Shown: one piece after another, positions 9,589 to 19,617 of the stretch
Position numbering within the stretch: the first letter of the stretch is position 1
Layout of the letters: each line of letters begins with the position of its first letter
Assembly (NCBI GenBank): GCA_001460835.1
Contig: CYKH01000544.1
Location: forward strand, 1 to 49,896
DNA from: Bodo saltans
Taxonomy: Eukaryota > Euglenozoa > Kinetoplastea > Eubodonida > Bodonidae
Direction: 5' to 3'
DNA: 49,896 nt
Position numbers and translations under genes: made by a program
Notes under the pieces: generated by a model
The model's database searches: none
What the model was told of the DNA's origin: nothing
The model's input: only the letters and a program-made list of their open reading frames with translations

Positions 9589-10343
9589 TGCTTCTTTTTT
9601 CTTTTTCATGTGTTTTTTTTTTTAGTTTTTTTTCCTGGTGGTCAGTGAGTAGAAGGAAAGGCGGACTAAGATTAAATGCACTCACAAAGAAAGGGAGAGA
9701 AACTATTGCTTGTTTAAACAGCAGTCAGTTTCAAACGTTGAAAACTTTTGATGCACGTGCGTTGCATTTTTCGGAGGTTTGTTGTGTTTCGTGTGATTGA
9801 GGAAAGCAAATATTTTTAATGCTATTCTTGGTTTGTTGAGATGACTGAGCTTTAGCTGCGTTTGTTTCCTTGTTTCCTTTTTTTTCGCGTGCCTAACTTG
9901 GGAATCGCAACACGAAGCCGATTTCTTCCGTCCAACTATTTTTTTGGTGTGGTGTGCTTGTCACTCTTCCTGTTTGTTCACTTCTACCACTTAAACTTTA
10001 TTTGCTACAAAGTTCGTGTTTTTTTTTTGTGATTTAGTTTGTGATGTAGCCCCTTCACTTCATTTCTTTTTCTTTTTTAGTGTTTTTTTTTTTTTTTTGG
10101 TGCGTGCAACCCCCCACTTCAAACAATCCGTCGTATTTTGGTGACAACTTGTAAACGTAGTTTTGTTTCTTGTTGTCGCTACTCGGTTCTTTCTCGGTAC
10201 CTAAACAGCCCATTCACTTCACACGGACCTTGGGGGTTTCCCACATGCATGCACCCCTACGTTACGACGACACCGCTGCATCAAACATTTCGTTTAAGGA
10301 AAAAAAAACTAGACAGCACTTGCAACAAAAAAAAAAGTGAGGA

Positions 10344-10643
10344 NNNNNNNNNNNNNNNNNNNNNNNNNNNNNNNNNNNNNNNNNNNNNNNNNNNNNNNNN
10401 NNNNNNNNNNNNNNNNNNNNNNNNNNNNNNNNNNNNNNNNNNNNNNNNNNNNNNNNNNNNNNNNNNNNNNNNNNNNNNNNNNNNNNNNNNNNNNNNNNNN
10501 NNNNNNNNNNNNNNNNNNNNNNNNNNNNNNNNNNNNNNNNNNNNNNNNNNNNNNNNNNNNNNNNNNNNNNNNNNNNNNNNNNNNNNNNNNNNNNNNNNNN
10601 NNNNNNNNNNNNNNNNNNNNNNNNNNNNNNNNNNNNNNNNNNN
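10344..10643. other. scaffold gap (300 N)
   Basis: Exactly 300 undetermined bases. A round number like this is normally a placeholder, so the true length is unknown. It lies in a non-coding region. Confidence 0.95.
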
Positions 10644-10783
10644 TATGTGTTTGTTTCTATGTGAGAATTGCATCTGCTTGATCACTTCGCATTCACGTTA
10701 CCTCTGTTACTCTTTTCCCCCCTCAACGCAAGCAAAAGAGCGATCATATTTATTTTATTTCTTGAGTTTCTGGCGCCACGCAT

Positions 10784-11191
10784 ATGGAACCACCAGTTCA
10801 CCACACCGATGAGGCGAACATCCCAGCCGTTGTTGATGTTGCCCCTACTACGGACATCGATAAGAACTTGCCTCCGCCAAGTGCCTCCAAAACCATTGGT
10901 CCATTTCCGCTAGCACCCTCACAAGTTGATCAGGTGGTGAAACGAGCGACTCCCCAAGGCTATCAAGTCTCAAAAGATGCCAAGGCCGCGATCAACAAAT
11001 CTGCAAATGTCTTTCTTTTGTTCATGGAAGCCCTAATCTCGTCAGAAAAAGTCAGCGCACTTCACACCGGGAAGCGTCAACAGCCACCGAAGCGAGTGAC
11101 AATTTCCGCGGCAGATGTTAAGAACGCATTGCAAGATGCCGGAATGGCACATTTGCTTCCTCTTATGAGTGCAAATAAACGATCACGATAG
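10784..11191 (+). CDS. histone-fold protein of the POLE3/Dpb4 (NF-YB/CBF) type
   Basis: A 135-residue protein. A disordered N-terminus of about 45 residues precedes a single histone fold. The pattern LAPSQVDQVVKRATPQGYQVSKDAKAA, then ANVFLLFMEAL, then VTISAADVKNALQDAG, matches DNA polymerase epsilon subunit 3 and CHRAC-type proteins ('LP...V.RI.K.ALP.G..vSKEA', 'kTi.a.DV..Al'). Such proteins dimerise with a POLE4-like partner and bind DNA in replication or chromatin remodelling. Assignment within the NF-YB/POLE3/DR1 group is tentative. A short insert (HTGKRQQPPK) lengthens the loop before helix 3. The ATG follows a clear polypyrimidine/CAAG acceptor. Confidence 0.78.
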   Translation: MEPPVHHTDEANIPAVVDVAPTTDIDKNLPPPSASKTIGPFPLAPSQVDQVVKRATPQGYQVSKDAKAAINKSANVFLLFMEALISSEKVSALHTGKRQQPPKRVTISAADVKNALQDAGMAHLLPLMSANKRSR

Positions 11192-11302
11192 TTTGTTTGA
11201 TGGGAGAACAAGCCTCAACATAGAACAGTTAGCTTTGATCAATAATCACAAGAATTTCGCATACAGATTCTTCTTGTTATTTTATCAATTAGAATGTTTA
11301 GC

Positions 11303-11334
11303 ATTTTTTTTCTCCTATATTTTGTTCCTGCTAG
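11303..11334 (+). promoter_or_regulatory. trans-splice acceptor that fixes the next start
   Basis: A tract of eight T followed by CTCCTATATTTTGTTCCTG ends in CTAG (AG 11333-11334). It lies downstream of the ATG at 11294, so that ATG would be removed and translation should begin at ATG 11408. Confidence 0.6.
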
Positions 11335-11407
11335 CATAGATTATTCTTTAAAGAAAGAATACCATTTCGAGCGCGACTTTACTGAATCGTTTCACATCTC
11401 GTATTCG

Positions 11408-14400
11408 ATGATTCCCCACGCAAAGCGGTACATTCCGCCTTCAGAGCGCCCTCCAAACGCACCGACCAAGAAAGAGATTGACGACCTCGTTGCCGACCAT
11501 ATTGGAGGTTACACGAAGAGAGAAATCAAGCGCTTGGCAGAGATTCACAAGCATTTCGTCAACTTCCATTATGAGCCGAAAAATAGCGACGGCGGCCTCA
11601 TTGCAGACGACGGCACCGATCCGCTGTTTTATTATCAATCCAACTTACCATTGATTCAGCGCCTTATGGTAGCCCAGCGTGTGGGCCTTCCGCAGACTGA
11701 AGAAGTTGACGAATCCGATGACGAAAACGACCAAGATGTAGAGTCTCTCGCGATCGGTGTTGAACAACGGATGCAGGAGCTTAAAGATGGTGTTTCCAAC
11801 AACGCCTATGTTGCCATTGAAAAAGGTCGACTCTCGAAGCTAATTGCAATCCAGAAGAATGTTGCTCGCAATCTCCAAGACACAGGAGCTGTTGTTGAAC
11901 AGTTGCAAGACAACAAAGATGTGTTCGAACTCGATCCAGAAGATAGGATATTGGGACGTGGCACCACAAACTTGCAACTAGAACTTCTTCAAACGCTGTT
12001 GAAGTTCCGTAGAGATCAAGTGAATCAATTGAAGCGCTTGATGCAATGCATGTCTGTCAAAGTTTCAGATATGGCAACGGCCTTGGAGCAAGCGAGTCCT
12101 GCGCCGTCAGCGCAACGACGTGGTGGAGCGAATCGGGCAAGGCTTGCCGCTCACGCTGTCAGTGCCGCGTTGCGTACAGGCAACTCTGCCAGCAAGCCAC
12201 GCTCGGAGAATGAGAATGATTCTGCTGGAGATGTTGATTTGGAACTGTTAACAGAATTAGCAAATGAAGTGCAGTACCTTCGACGTGAGCAAGAATACAT
12301 GTACTTCCGCTTGTACGGCATTCAAAAGAGTCCAACCGGGGTGACCGGTCCAGGTGCATTGGGTAATGTGGACGCCAAGGGAGGAGCTGCATCGTCACCG
12401 GTGGCTAGGGGGCTCGCCGGGGCAATGAACGCTGCCAACGGGCCAGCAAGTCCAGTGAAAGGAGGAGCGAAAGGGCCATCACCAGCTCCCACTACTTCAT
12501 CGCAGCCCGCTCGAACTGCGACGAGTCCGCCACCGCCTCCTCGAGCAGCTGGTCGCGGCAACACCACTGCGGGTGATGTGCAACCCATCGAACAGCATCC
12601 TGATTATGGCAACTTCCTGCAGCGCACGGAGAAAAAGATGCGTCTTGAAATGGAAGCCATTTACCAATCCATGGTGGAGGCAGATAGTGCTAAGCTGTTT
12701 GTTCATTCCACGAAAGGCGCTGAGACGCTGAAGAGGCTCATGAAGGATGTTGAAGATCACAAAGCAATGATTGAGACGATGCACCATCACGTCGTGGGGA
12801 TCTTTGAATCCGGAAGGCAGGCGATCAAAACATGCCGCGTGTTAGAGGCACATGGATTGGAGCAGCACGATGTCACACGACTGACTCGGCCGATGGAGCG
12901 AGCAGTGGCCACCAGGGGAGTGAAGAGCCATGAAGGAGATCCCTCGCCTTTGGGCAAAGCCCTGTTAAGCTTGGAGTCGCGCGACTTTGCACCGGCACTG
13001 TTTTCTCAAGCGATTAATGCTGTCGAAGTGTTTACTGGTGAGCTTGTTCGTGTCGGTGATCCAATCTCCGAAGACGCCTTAGACAGATCGTCGTACTCGA
13101 TTGGGTATGCAACAGAAGCACTCCGGCACCTTGCCGTCAAATGTTGCGGTAGTATTCTGACCGTTGTGTCAAGCCTCGCTCCTCAAGGAGTTTCCACGGA
13201 GTGCGCTGAAGCGATCCTGAAACTACTTCGAGTGCTTATCCCACAATGGACAGAAGAAGCCATGACAAAACTTGCCATTGATGCGGCTGAAAAAAATGAC
13301 GATGCCCTCACCTCTCGCCTTTCTGGCGCTCTTACTGACATCAAAGAGCGAAATTTTGACCTTCGTCGTCTGTGTGCGCGCCAGAGTCGTGGGTCATCTC
13401 GTCACCGCTCTCGTAACACGTCGAGGGGTGCTGATAGTGGCGGTGATGTGTTCCTAGCGGGAGAACCCGTTCCTGAAGCTCAATCTGAAGAGGACTTGGA
13501 GGAGGATGACTCCCCGCGACTGATGTCTCGAGGATCGACTCGATCCAAACAAACGCCCACACCAACGTTCCTGCCTCCACCAGCAGCCATCGTGCTTTGT
13601 CATCAGGAAGTGCAATGTGAAATTGTTCGATGGCAGCCACCAAGCGCTCGAAGTGACGGATCCGACGATCGGACACTGCAACTGTCGCAGCGATCAGGTG
13701 CAGGGTCACCAAACGCCTCAAAGCGCCGGAGCTCAACGCCGCAATATGCTCGACATCACGAGGTAGGCGAGGATGCGTTTACACAAACCACCGTTGTCGC
13801 TCGTAAAGGAGAAGCATCGCAAACAGACGAGTCTTCGTTTATCGGCGGAGGCGCCGGGGCGTCACCCAACGCCAACACAGCGCTGGCATCTAGAGTGGGA
13901 AGTGCAAAGCCTCAAAATCCATCGCCATTGAGCTCATCACTCATGAGCCGTCCAGTCAGTGCGCTGCGATTTACCAATCCACTGGTGGAAAACGACAAAG
14001 GAGAAAAGTTGCCGATGATTCCCAAGCAAGGTGCACTCGTTGTCATTTCAATCGCTGGAATTCACCGATTGTGGCATGAATGCCCCAGTGTCATGCCCTC
14101 CCTCATGGAAGCATACATCACTCTGTTGAGAGACGAAATGAAGTCAAAGAGAGGGATCGAAATCAGAATGGAAGACGATGCGCTGCTGGCGGTGTTTCCG
14201 CTTGAAGTTGACGCATTGCAGTGGGCCGTAGCGGTCCAGCATCACTGCATGTATCTCCCGTACCCACCTGAATTACTGTCGTTGGCAGAAGCATCTGCAG
14301 TTCCGCATCCTTCGATGCTTGGTGGTGCAGTTCCAACGCCCTCGCCACTTGCCTTTGAGGAAGGGAGGGTGGCCTCCAACACGCTGGACACCGCCTACCT

Positions 14401-17400
14401 CCAGCAGTGGACCTGGAGAGGCTTCCGGCTTCGCATCGGGCTGCACTCGGGCAGCACGTGTGTCCCACGAGATGAGAGTGGTCCTCAAGCTCCTGGTCCG
14501 GATGAGATCGACGTTGGTGGCTCCCATGTCGCATTCGCGGCTAAGATGGGCCTATGGGCTCCTGCCGGGTCTATCGTTGCTTCCTCAAGCTTCACTCAAG
14601 CGGTAGAAGCGCAACTGGGAGCAAATGCGCATCTCCAATCTCTGGCAAGTACATTGTCCTTTATCAAGTGGGAAGAGGTTCCTGCGCCTTTGGACGACAG
14701 AGACATCGGTGACAACAAAACGAGCGATGCACTTGAAGCCATTGTCTGTGTGGTACCCGATGTACTCAAGCACCGAGGCGCCGTTGCTCTTACCGCTCTC
14801 GGGGAGGACGTGGACGACCAAAATCATGACGGTAAGGCAAGTGAACCGCATCCACCCCTTGGCTCAATGGTTCAGCGATGGGCGTGTGGCTTTATGGACC
14901 AAGTAAATAGTGTTCACCGTGGGCGGCTTGCTAAGCTTGCGTTTGTGTTGGTAGAAATTGAAACATCAAAGCATTTCCCACACTACAATGCCACAATGAT
15001 TGCAAACGCCTCCAAGCAGCTGATTGACCAAATTGTGAGCGTCGCAGAGAAGCGCGGCGGTGCTTGCTTTGCTGTGACCAACGCGACTGTGGTGGTCACA
15101 TTCGAGTCTCCTATTGTTGCTGCGCAGTATGCGCTGTATTTACAACTCGAGGCACTTCAATTCTCTGCGTACCCGCATGAACTGTTGCTCATTCCTGCGT
15201 GCAAAGAACTGTACGAAGACAGTGGGTTGACGTGGAGAGGGCTGAAAGTGCGTTCTGTCGGCCACTTTGGCCCCGCTGGCGTTGTGTTGCGACATCTTGC
15301 CAACCGTCAGCTAGAATATTTCGGCGAGTCGATGATCTGTGCAAACGAGCTTTCTCAATCCGCTCCGTTCGGTTGCTTCTCATGCAGCAACGCTTTTTTC
15401 AACGAAGTTGCGGTGTGTCTTGACGTCCTCGAGGATCCAGTTGTCCTCGAGTGTTCTACCGCTGAGCTCACCTTCGTTCTCCCCCGATTTCTGTTTCGCC
15501 GAGAGGCTGCCATTCGTGCATATCTTGAGTTTCCCGAGCGAACAAAGGCCACGCCCTCATTTCCAGGTCACACGTTCCAACTTGGCGGGTACGAAGAAAA
15601 GAAAACTCAGCCAGAGTACGCGACTGGTATCAAAACGAATGGAGATGTGCATGCGATGCGCAAAGGTGCGGATACCTACGGCATTCTCGCAGTGACACAA
15701 CACAGTCTTCTTGACCTTTGGAAAGAAGAAGAGAGCTTACGGGAAGCGTTTGAACTCCGCCTTGTAGCAGCGATAGAAGAAGCTGACGCTTCTGGTGGTG
15801 GTCGCGTCGGGAAGCGACTACCAACGCGTCGTGATTGCCGGAACGATATCCTCGCGTTGGCCTCGATGGCAACCTCCACCGTTGAGTCCATCGTCACCCA
15901 TCAGTATGGTGGTTTTGTTGCTGCAGAATCGAAGGCGGCCTTTCTTACCAACGTTTTCGTATTCCCCAACATGGGCAGTGCTTCGCTCTGTGCTATGCAC
16001 CTACAAGAAGTCGTCAGCAAGCAATTGCAGTCACATGTTCCAGACTCGTTGAAAGAGCGACTTGATCGGGTCTTCTCCGCTGAAACTGGACAGATTGTGA
16101 TGGAAGGCGTACGAGTGGGTTGTGCGCTTCACAGTGGTGCTGTCCACCTGGTCCATAGCGCTGGATGTCGGCAGTGGGCGTATTACGGCCCAGCGTTGCA
16201 TCAAGCTGCAGCGGTAGCGTCCACGTTTGCGTGCTCAGGTGAAACACTCATCACTTCGATGGGATTGAAGTCGTTGAAGCAATGTGGCCCCTCGGAGCTT
16301 GACGGTGCGGACTCCGAGTCTTACCTCTCAACGGAAGTCGTTGTTCAGCCTCTGCTTGCTCAGATGCTACCACCTGGCGACGATGCACCACGCCTTGTCG
16401 GCGAGCTTGCAGAAACCAATTTGACCAGCATTCTTCCCTCTTCTCACTCGGAGCGATTGATTTACTTCCTCCGTCGTTCCAACGGAAGTGAGGAATCTGC
16501 CGACGGGGCGAATGCTGCAAAGAGGCAGCCATCAGCGGCGGACAGCGATGAGCACCGGGCAAAACGGAAAGCACGCCAACGTCAAATGCAATCCAAGTAC
16601 GGTTTCCTTTCGCTTCATCAATTGCGCGACATTTCTTCATCTGCTGCTCGATTCCCAACTCTCGCCACCGATGCGAAGCTCGACGAACCCTCTTCCGACA
16701 AACCTGCATATTTGTGGAGCGCATCTCTTGCGCAGAAATTGTACCGAACTGCGTGGCGCGTGGTCACAAAAGCAAGCCGAGTGATGGGATATCCACTAGA
16801 CTTCGACATTGACCCAGTCTCGTTTGATGCACCCCTTCGTGAAGCAACGAATCAAACGTCGAAATTAGTGGCCGCTTTAGTAGCGGGTGACGATAGAGTT
16901 GATTTCTCTGATGTGTTGGACATGCGCTCTGTTCTTGATGATGCAAGCGCCGCCGTACTTCAGCGTTGCGACGAAAGCTTACAACAAGTACTTATCGCTC
17001 TGGGAACCAGACTTGACAAGCCACTTGCGATGCACCGCACCATGCAAAGCGCAATTATTATTCCCCCCAGCGAGAAGGACGACTCAGCGCTGTACAAAGG
17101 CACAGATGTTGGTCCAGGCAAACGCGTCACGCCGCTCGCCTCTGCATCATCAAGGCCAGCGAGCCGTGAGCGATCCATGACGCCAAACACCCCGACTTCT
17201 ATGACCCCCCTCGGAGGGCCCACCGGTGTCAGTGTCGGCACAGAAAACCCACGCTTTGTGTCTGCCGGTCGCCGCCCTAACAGCCGACAACGTGGATCCA
17301 CACCCGTTCTTCGATTGGAGCAAGGCACCCAGCCGAGCCCAGCGGATGTTCCTGCTATTGTTGCAATGGCTCTACCCAGCGCTCTCATGGTCCAGGAGCA

Positions 17401-18388
17401 CCACCATTGGGCTACCCCAGCGAGCTTGTTCCGCCCTGGAATTGGCGTTGACATTGCCACCATGCGCATTAAAGAACGACGCATCATTGAGTTGGAGAGA
17501 GAAGTAGAACGCTTGCATGATGAATCTCGAGCACTCATTGTGTCCTCTGCAAATACTGCGCTCGATCCAGCGCGCCTCTTCGGTGGCACCACTTCTTTTG
17601 CTGCCTTGGCGCGAGCAGCATCCGCCGGTGCTGAAGGAGGCCGCCTTACACCAACCACAGCAGAGGCTGAGCGGTCAGCGATGCTGCTTGGGAAGATGGT
17701 TGACTGGCAGCAGTCTCGTCGAGGAAATTCCAGCAAGCCCTTGTCGCTACCTCCCCTAGAGGCCACATCTGTTCTTCACTCTACCTCTCACTCTAGACCT
17801 CCATCCACTCTCGATCCCAATGTCAGTGGTGTTGGACTGATCGATGACGACGGTGTGGACTTTAGTGTCCAGGGACCACTCCCTGGAGCAGCGAAAGGAC
17901 TCTCAGTGGGAAAAACGCTGCAGCACGAGGGTGATCGGGCTCTCGTGGAAGTGGAAGGAGAGGGACAAAATCAGTCGTCGTATCTTTCGTCTGTTGCTGC
18001 AAATTACTCGAATGCTCAGCCGCAACATGGCACGATGTCATTCACCCGTCATATCCCCCCATCAAGTCGACAACACTGGCGCCACACATCGCCGCTTGCC
18101 CCGTTGCAATCAAGCTACACCACCACGTTCCAGCGGGATGGTGGTTTTCTCCTAAGTGGCGAGATGACCTCTAAAATGGACTTGGTTGCGCCGTTCTCCT
18201 CCGTTGCGGGTGCGATGAGAAAGCCCACGTCCAAGCCGAAGACCGCCACAATACCATCGCAAGGAAAACGCTCGTCGGCGTCTCATGCGACTCATATCCC
18301 CCCGCATTCAGCCGCCACCCCAGACCCATACACTCAGCATGAGTATGAAACAGCTCCGCAGGTGCAGCGGCCACAATCTGGAGATTGA
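11408..18388 (+). CDS. giant protein with three degenerate class III nucleotidyl-cyclase domains
   Basis: A 2326-residue protein starting MIPHAKRYIPPSERP; the ATG at 11294 lies upstream of an acceptor. Three tandem cyclase-homology domains are visible: about 874-1071, 1173-1334 and 1421-1621. They share a repeated plan: an I/V-rich strand plus LW, then a strand ending in VF or TF, then a helix with Q, P-x-E-LL, and a W/M-R/E-G-x-R/K-x-R/G-...-H-x-G motif (WRGFRLRIGLHSG; WRGLKVRSVGHFG; MEGVRVGCALHSG). In domain 1 the first metal-binding Asp position is Ser881, the second (Asp924) is kept, and the transition-state Asn/Arg positions read Ala and Lys (VAFAAKM). Domains 2 and 3 lack both Asp. It is therefore probably catalytically dead and acts as a scaffold or nucleotide sensor. 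No membrane segment is visible. Ser/Pro-rich linkers separate the blocks, and a short coiled coil lies near 2019-2042. Confidence 0.72.
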   Translation: MIPHAKRYIPPSERPPNAPTKKEIDDLVADHIGGYTKREIKRLAEIHKHFVNFHYEPKNSDGGLIADDGTDPLFYYQSNLPLIQRLMVAQRVGLPQTEEVDESDDENDQDVESLAIGVEQRMQELKDGVSNNAYVAIEKGRLSKLIAIQKNVARNLQDTGAVVEQLQDNKDVFELDPEDRILGRGTTNLQLELLQTLLKFRRDQVNQLKRLMQCMSVKVSDMATALEQASPAPSAQRRGGANRARLAAHAVSAALRTGNSASKPRSENENDSAGDVDLELLTELANEVQYLRREQEYMYFRLYGIQKSPTGVTGPGALGNVDAKGGAASSPVARGLAGAMNAANGPASPVKGGAKGPSPAPTTSSQPARTATSPPPPPRAAGRGNTTAGDVQPIEQHPDYGNFLQRTEKKMRLEMEAIYQSMVEADSAKLFVHSTKGAETLKRLMKDVEDHKAMIETMHHHVVGIFESGRQAIKTCRVLEAHGLEQHDVTRLTRPMERAVATRGVKSHEGDPSPLGKALLSLESRDFAPALFSQAINAVEVFTGELVRVGDPISEDALDRSSYSIGYATEALRHLAVKCCGSILTVVSSLAPQGVSTECAEAILKLLRVLIPQWTEEAMTKLAIDAAEKNDDALTSRLSGALTDIKERNFDLRRLCARQSRGSSRHRSRNTSRGADSGGDVFLAGEPVPEAQSEEDLEEDDSPRLMSRGSTRSKQTPTPTFLPPPAAIVLCHQEVQCEIVRWQPPSARSDGSDDRTLQLSQRSGAGSPNASKRRSSTPQYARHHEVGEDAFTQTTVVARKGEASQTDESSFIGGGAGASPNANTALASRVGSAKPQNPSPLSSSLMSRPVSALRFTNPLVENDKGEKLPMIPKQGALVVISIAGIHRLWHECPSVMPSLMEAYITLLRDEMKSKRGIEIRMEDDALLAVFPLEVDALQWAVAVQHHCMYLPYPPELLSLAEASAVPHPSMLGGAVPTPSPLAFEEGRVASNTLDTAYLQQWTWRGFRLRIGLHSGSTCVPRDESGPQAPGPDEIDVGGSHVAFAAKMGLWAPAGSIVASSSFTQAVEAQLGANAHLQSLASTLSFIKWEEVPAPLDDRDIGDNKTSDALEAIVCVVPDVLKHRGAVALTALGEDVDDQNHDGKASEPHPPLGSMVQRWACGFMDQVNSVHRGRLAKLAFVLVEIETSKHFPHYNATMIANASKQLIDQIVSVAEKRGGACFAVTNATVVVTFESPIVAAQYALYLQLEALQFSAYPHELLLIPACKELYEDSGLTWRGLKVRSVGHFGPAGVVLRHLANRQLEYFGESMICANELSQSAPFGCFSCSNAFFNEVAVCLDVLEDPVVLECSTAELTFVLPRFLFRREAAIRAYLEFPERTKATPSFPGHTFQLGGYEEKKTQPEYATGIKTNGDVHAMRKGADTYGILAVTQHSLLDLWKEEESLREAFELRLVAAIEEADASGGGRVGKRLPTRRDCRNDILALASMATSTVESIVTHQYGGFVAAESKAAFLTNVFVFPNMGSASLCAMHLQEVVSKQLQSHVPDSLKERLDRVFSAETGQIVMEGVRVGCALHSGAVHLVHSAGCRQWAYYGPALHQAAAVASTFACSGETLITSMGLKSLKQCGPSELDGADSESYLSTEVVVQPLLAQMLPPGDDAPRLVGELAETNLTSILPSSHSERLIYFLRRSNGSEESADGANAAKRQPSAADSDEHRAKRKARQRQMQSKYGFLSLHQLRDISSSAARFPTLATDAKLDEPSSDKPAYLWSASLAQKLYRTAWRVVTKASRVMGYPLDFDIDPVSFDAPLREATNQTSKLVAALVAGDDRVDFSDVLDMRSVLDDASAAVLQRCDESLQQVLIALGTRLDKPLAMHRTMQSAIIIPPSEKDDSALYKGTDVGPGKRVTPLASASSRPASRERSMTPNTPTSMTPLGGPTGVSVGTENPRFVSAGRRPNSRQRGSTPVLRLEQGTQPSPADVPAIVAMALPSALMVQEHHHWATPASLFRPGIGVDIATMRIKERRIIELEREVERLHDESRALIVSSANTALDPARLFGGTTSFAALARAASAGAEGGRLTPTTAEAERSAMLLGKMVDWQQSRRGNSSKPLSLPPLEATSVLHSTSHSRPPSTLDPNVSGVGLIDDDGVDFSVQGPLPGAAKGLSVGKTLQHEGDRALVEVEGEGQNQSSYLSSVAANYSNAQPQHGTMSFTRHIPPSSRQHWRHTSPLAPLQSSYTTTFQRDGGFLLSGEMTSKMDLVAPFSSVAGAMRKPTSKPKTATIPSQGKRSSASHATHIPPHSAATPDPYTQHEYETAPQVQRPQSGD

Positions 18389-18875
18389 AAGGCAGATTAC
18401 ATTTTGATAGATGTCCCGTGATGATGAACAGTTGTAGAATATCCGCTGCGAGCTTGTTTTTGCACTTTCGCAACGCTGTCTAGCAATCTTTCACCTGCTG
18501 GAATGTACGTTTCACCCTTTTTTCACACCAAATCGCCTCATTTAGGAAAGTGGGAACCTAGCAAGCTCGTTTAAGGGCAACAAAAAACTAGTAGTCGGGG
18601 AAGATTGCGCACCCAAGCACTCTCCCTCTTCTCGCTCTTCCTTTCCTTTTGTATATCACGTCGGCAAGGAAGTGTCCAACACCGCAGATTCTGTCACGCC
18701 GCTGTCAACGAGAAGCAGCGGTCCTAACTCGTCGAAAAGCTTCTCTCGCCAAGAATCTCGAGACGTGACTTTTCCTCCCGTGGAGCTTGAACTCTCTCAT
18801 CATATTAGTGAGACCACTGGGATTCTCGTAGCTCAAGCATTATCATCGCCAAAATCTCAAAATTCAACATCCACT
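18389..18875 (+). other. spacer with acceptor and possible lost N-terminal coding region
   Basis: The tract CTCTTCCTTTCCTTTTGTATATCACGTCGGCAAG ends with AG at about 18667-18668. From there to 18875 the frame of the next gene stays open (68 codons from GTG 18672) and reads like a Ser/Thr-rich cytosolic tail, but it contains no ATG. Either it is 5' UTR or the original ATG has changed to GTG. Confidence 0.45.
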
Positions 18876-19394
18876 ATGGCTCGGTTCGCACCTCGGCCTA
18901 ACAGTCTCCGTGAGCGCCTCAACGGAGTCTACTACACCGTGTACACCCCTCTCATGAACCGGCTTGTGCTGGTGGTGTCTCTCTTTCTTATTTTCCTTAG
19001 CTTCGTGGATCGTGGCAGTGTGGCAACCTTATGGTATCACACGGTGGAAGGTATCGTGACCCTCTTGTTTATTGGAGAGGTGGTGTTGCGTTTGCTCGTG
19101 ATGCGGAATGGGTTCTGGGAGTCCTCAATCAATGTTGCAGAGGCGGTGATGTGCTTCTTCTGTCTGCTGGTGTTCACCATTTTGACGTTTGCGCATCACA
19201 CGACGCGATTGGAGCACAACAGTCTCATCTTTCTGCGCTACTCGGCCCAAATACTTCGATTGAAGGGATTGTTCACGCGAGGTGGCGGTGGGAGCAGTGA
19301 CGTTGCTCAAGGAAGCAACATGGACGTTCACGCCCCTGGTCAGCAGTCCTCTGCAGGATCGTACAGTGTCAACGCTGCGGCCATGAACTTGTAA
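18876..19394 (+). CDS. voltage-sensor-like four-helix membrane protein
   Basis: A 172-residue protein from the first ATG after the acceptor. Four hydrophobic helices are visible: LVLVVSLFLIFLSFVD (S1-like), a second with the FIGEVVLRLLVM pattern typical of S2 in voltage-gated channels, a third beginning NVAEAVMCFFCLLVF (S3-like), and a fourth stretch with spaced basic residues (LIFLRYSAQILRLKGLF, S4-like). No pore helix pair follows; the protein ends about 55 residues later in a Gly/Ser-rich tail. It resembles a stand-alone voltage-sensor domain of the ion-transport superfamily. Proton-channel or regulatory function is speculation. The S4-like helix has few arginines, so voltage sensing is uncertain. 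Confidence 0.55.
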   Translation: MARFAPRPNSLRERLNGVYYTVYTPLMNRLVLVVSLFLIFLSFVDRGSVATLWYHTVEGIVTLLFIGEVVLRLLVMRNGFWESSINVAEAVMCFFCLLVFTILTFAHHTTRLEHNSLIFLRYSAQILRLKGLFTRGGGGSSDVAQGSNMDVHAPGQQSSAGSYSVNAAAMNL

Positions 19395-19452
19395 TGTTGT
19401 GTGAGTGAAAACATCAGATTACAGTAAGCCGACTCCATTATTCTGGTGCGAA

Positions 19453-19479
19453 TATTTATTTATTTATTTATTTATTTTT
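19453..19479 (+). repeat. (TTTA)n / AUUUA repeat in 3' UTR
   Basis: Six or so tandem TTTA units directly after the stop of the voltage-sensor-like gene form overlapping ATTTA pentamers, the core of AU-rich elements. Kinetoplastids regulate mRNA stability through U-rich 3'-UTR motifs, so this may affect the upstream mRNA. It could equally be a simple microsatellite. Confidence 0.6.
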
Positions 19480-19617
19480 GATTTCTTTCACATTCCTTCC
19501 TTGATCGAAGCCCTCATAAATATATTCATTTTCTCATGGAAATCAATTCGATGAGACTCCACTAGACGCGCAACACTTCCACAGCAATTCACGTAGCACG
19601 CACAAGTGCACTCACTC

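Larger units (their letters stand above)
9236..10783 (+). other. long intergenic region with scaffold gap
   Basis: About 1.5 kb between the MAPK stop and the histone-fold gene. It contains two adjacent inverted repeats, a short coding-like relic (9481-9588), many T-rich tracts and a 300-N gap. The tract CTCTTTTCCCCCCTCAACGCAAG just before 10784 is a good spliced-leader acceptor for the next gene. The open frames that run through the N block have no meaning. No complete gene is visible, but one could be hidden in the gap. Confidence 0.5.

Noticed and set aside
10138-10812. 224-codon frame running through the N block
   Set aside because: Most of it is undetermined sequence; the ends are T-rich spacer without coding character.
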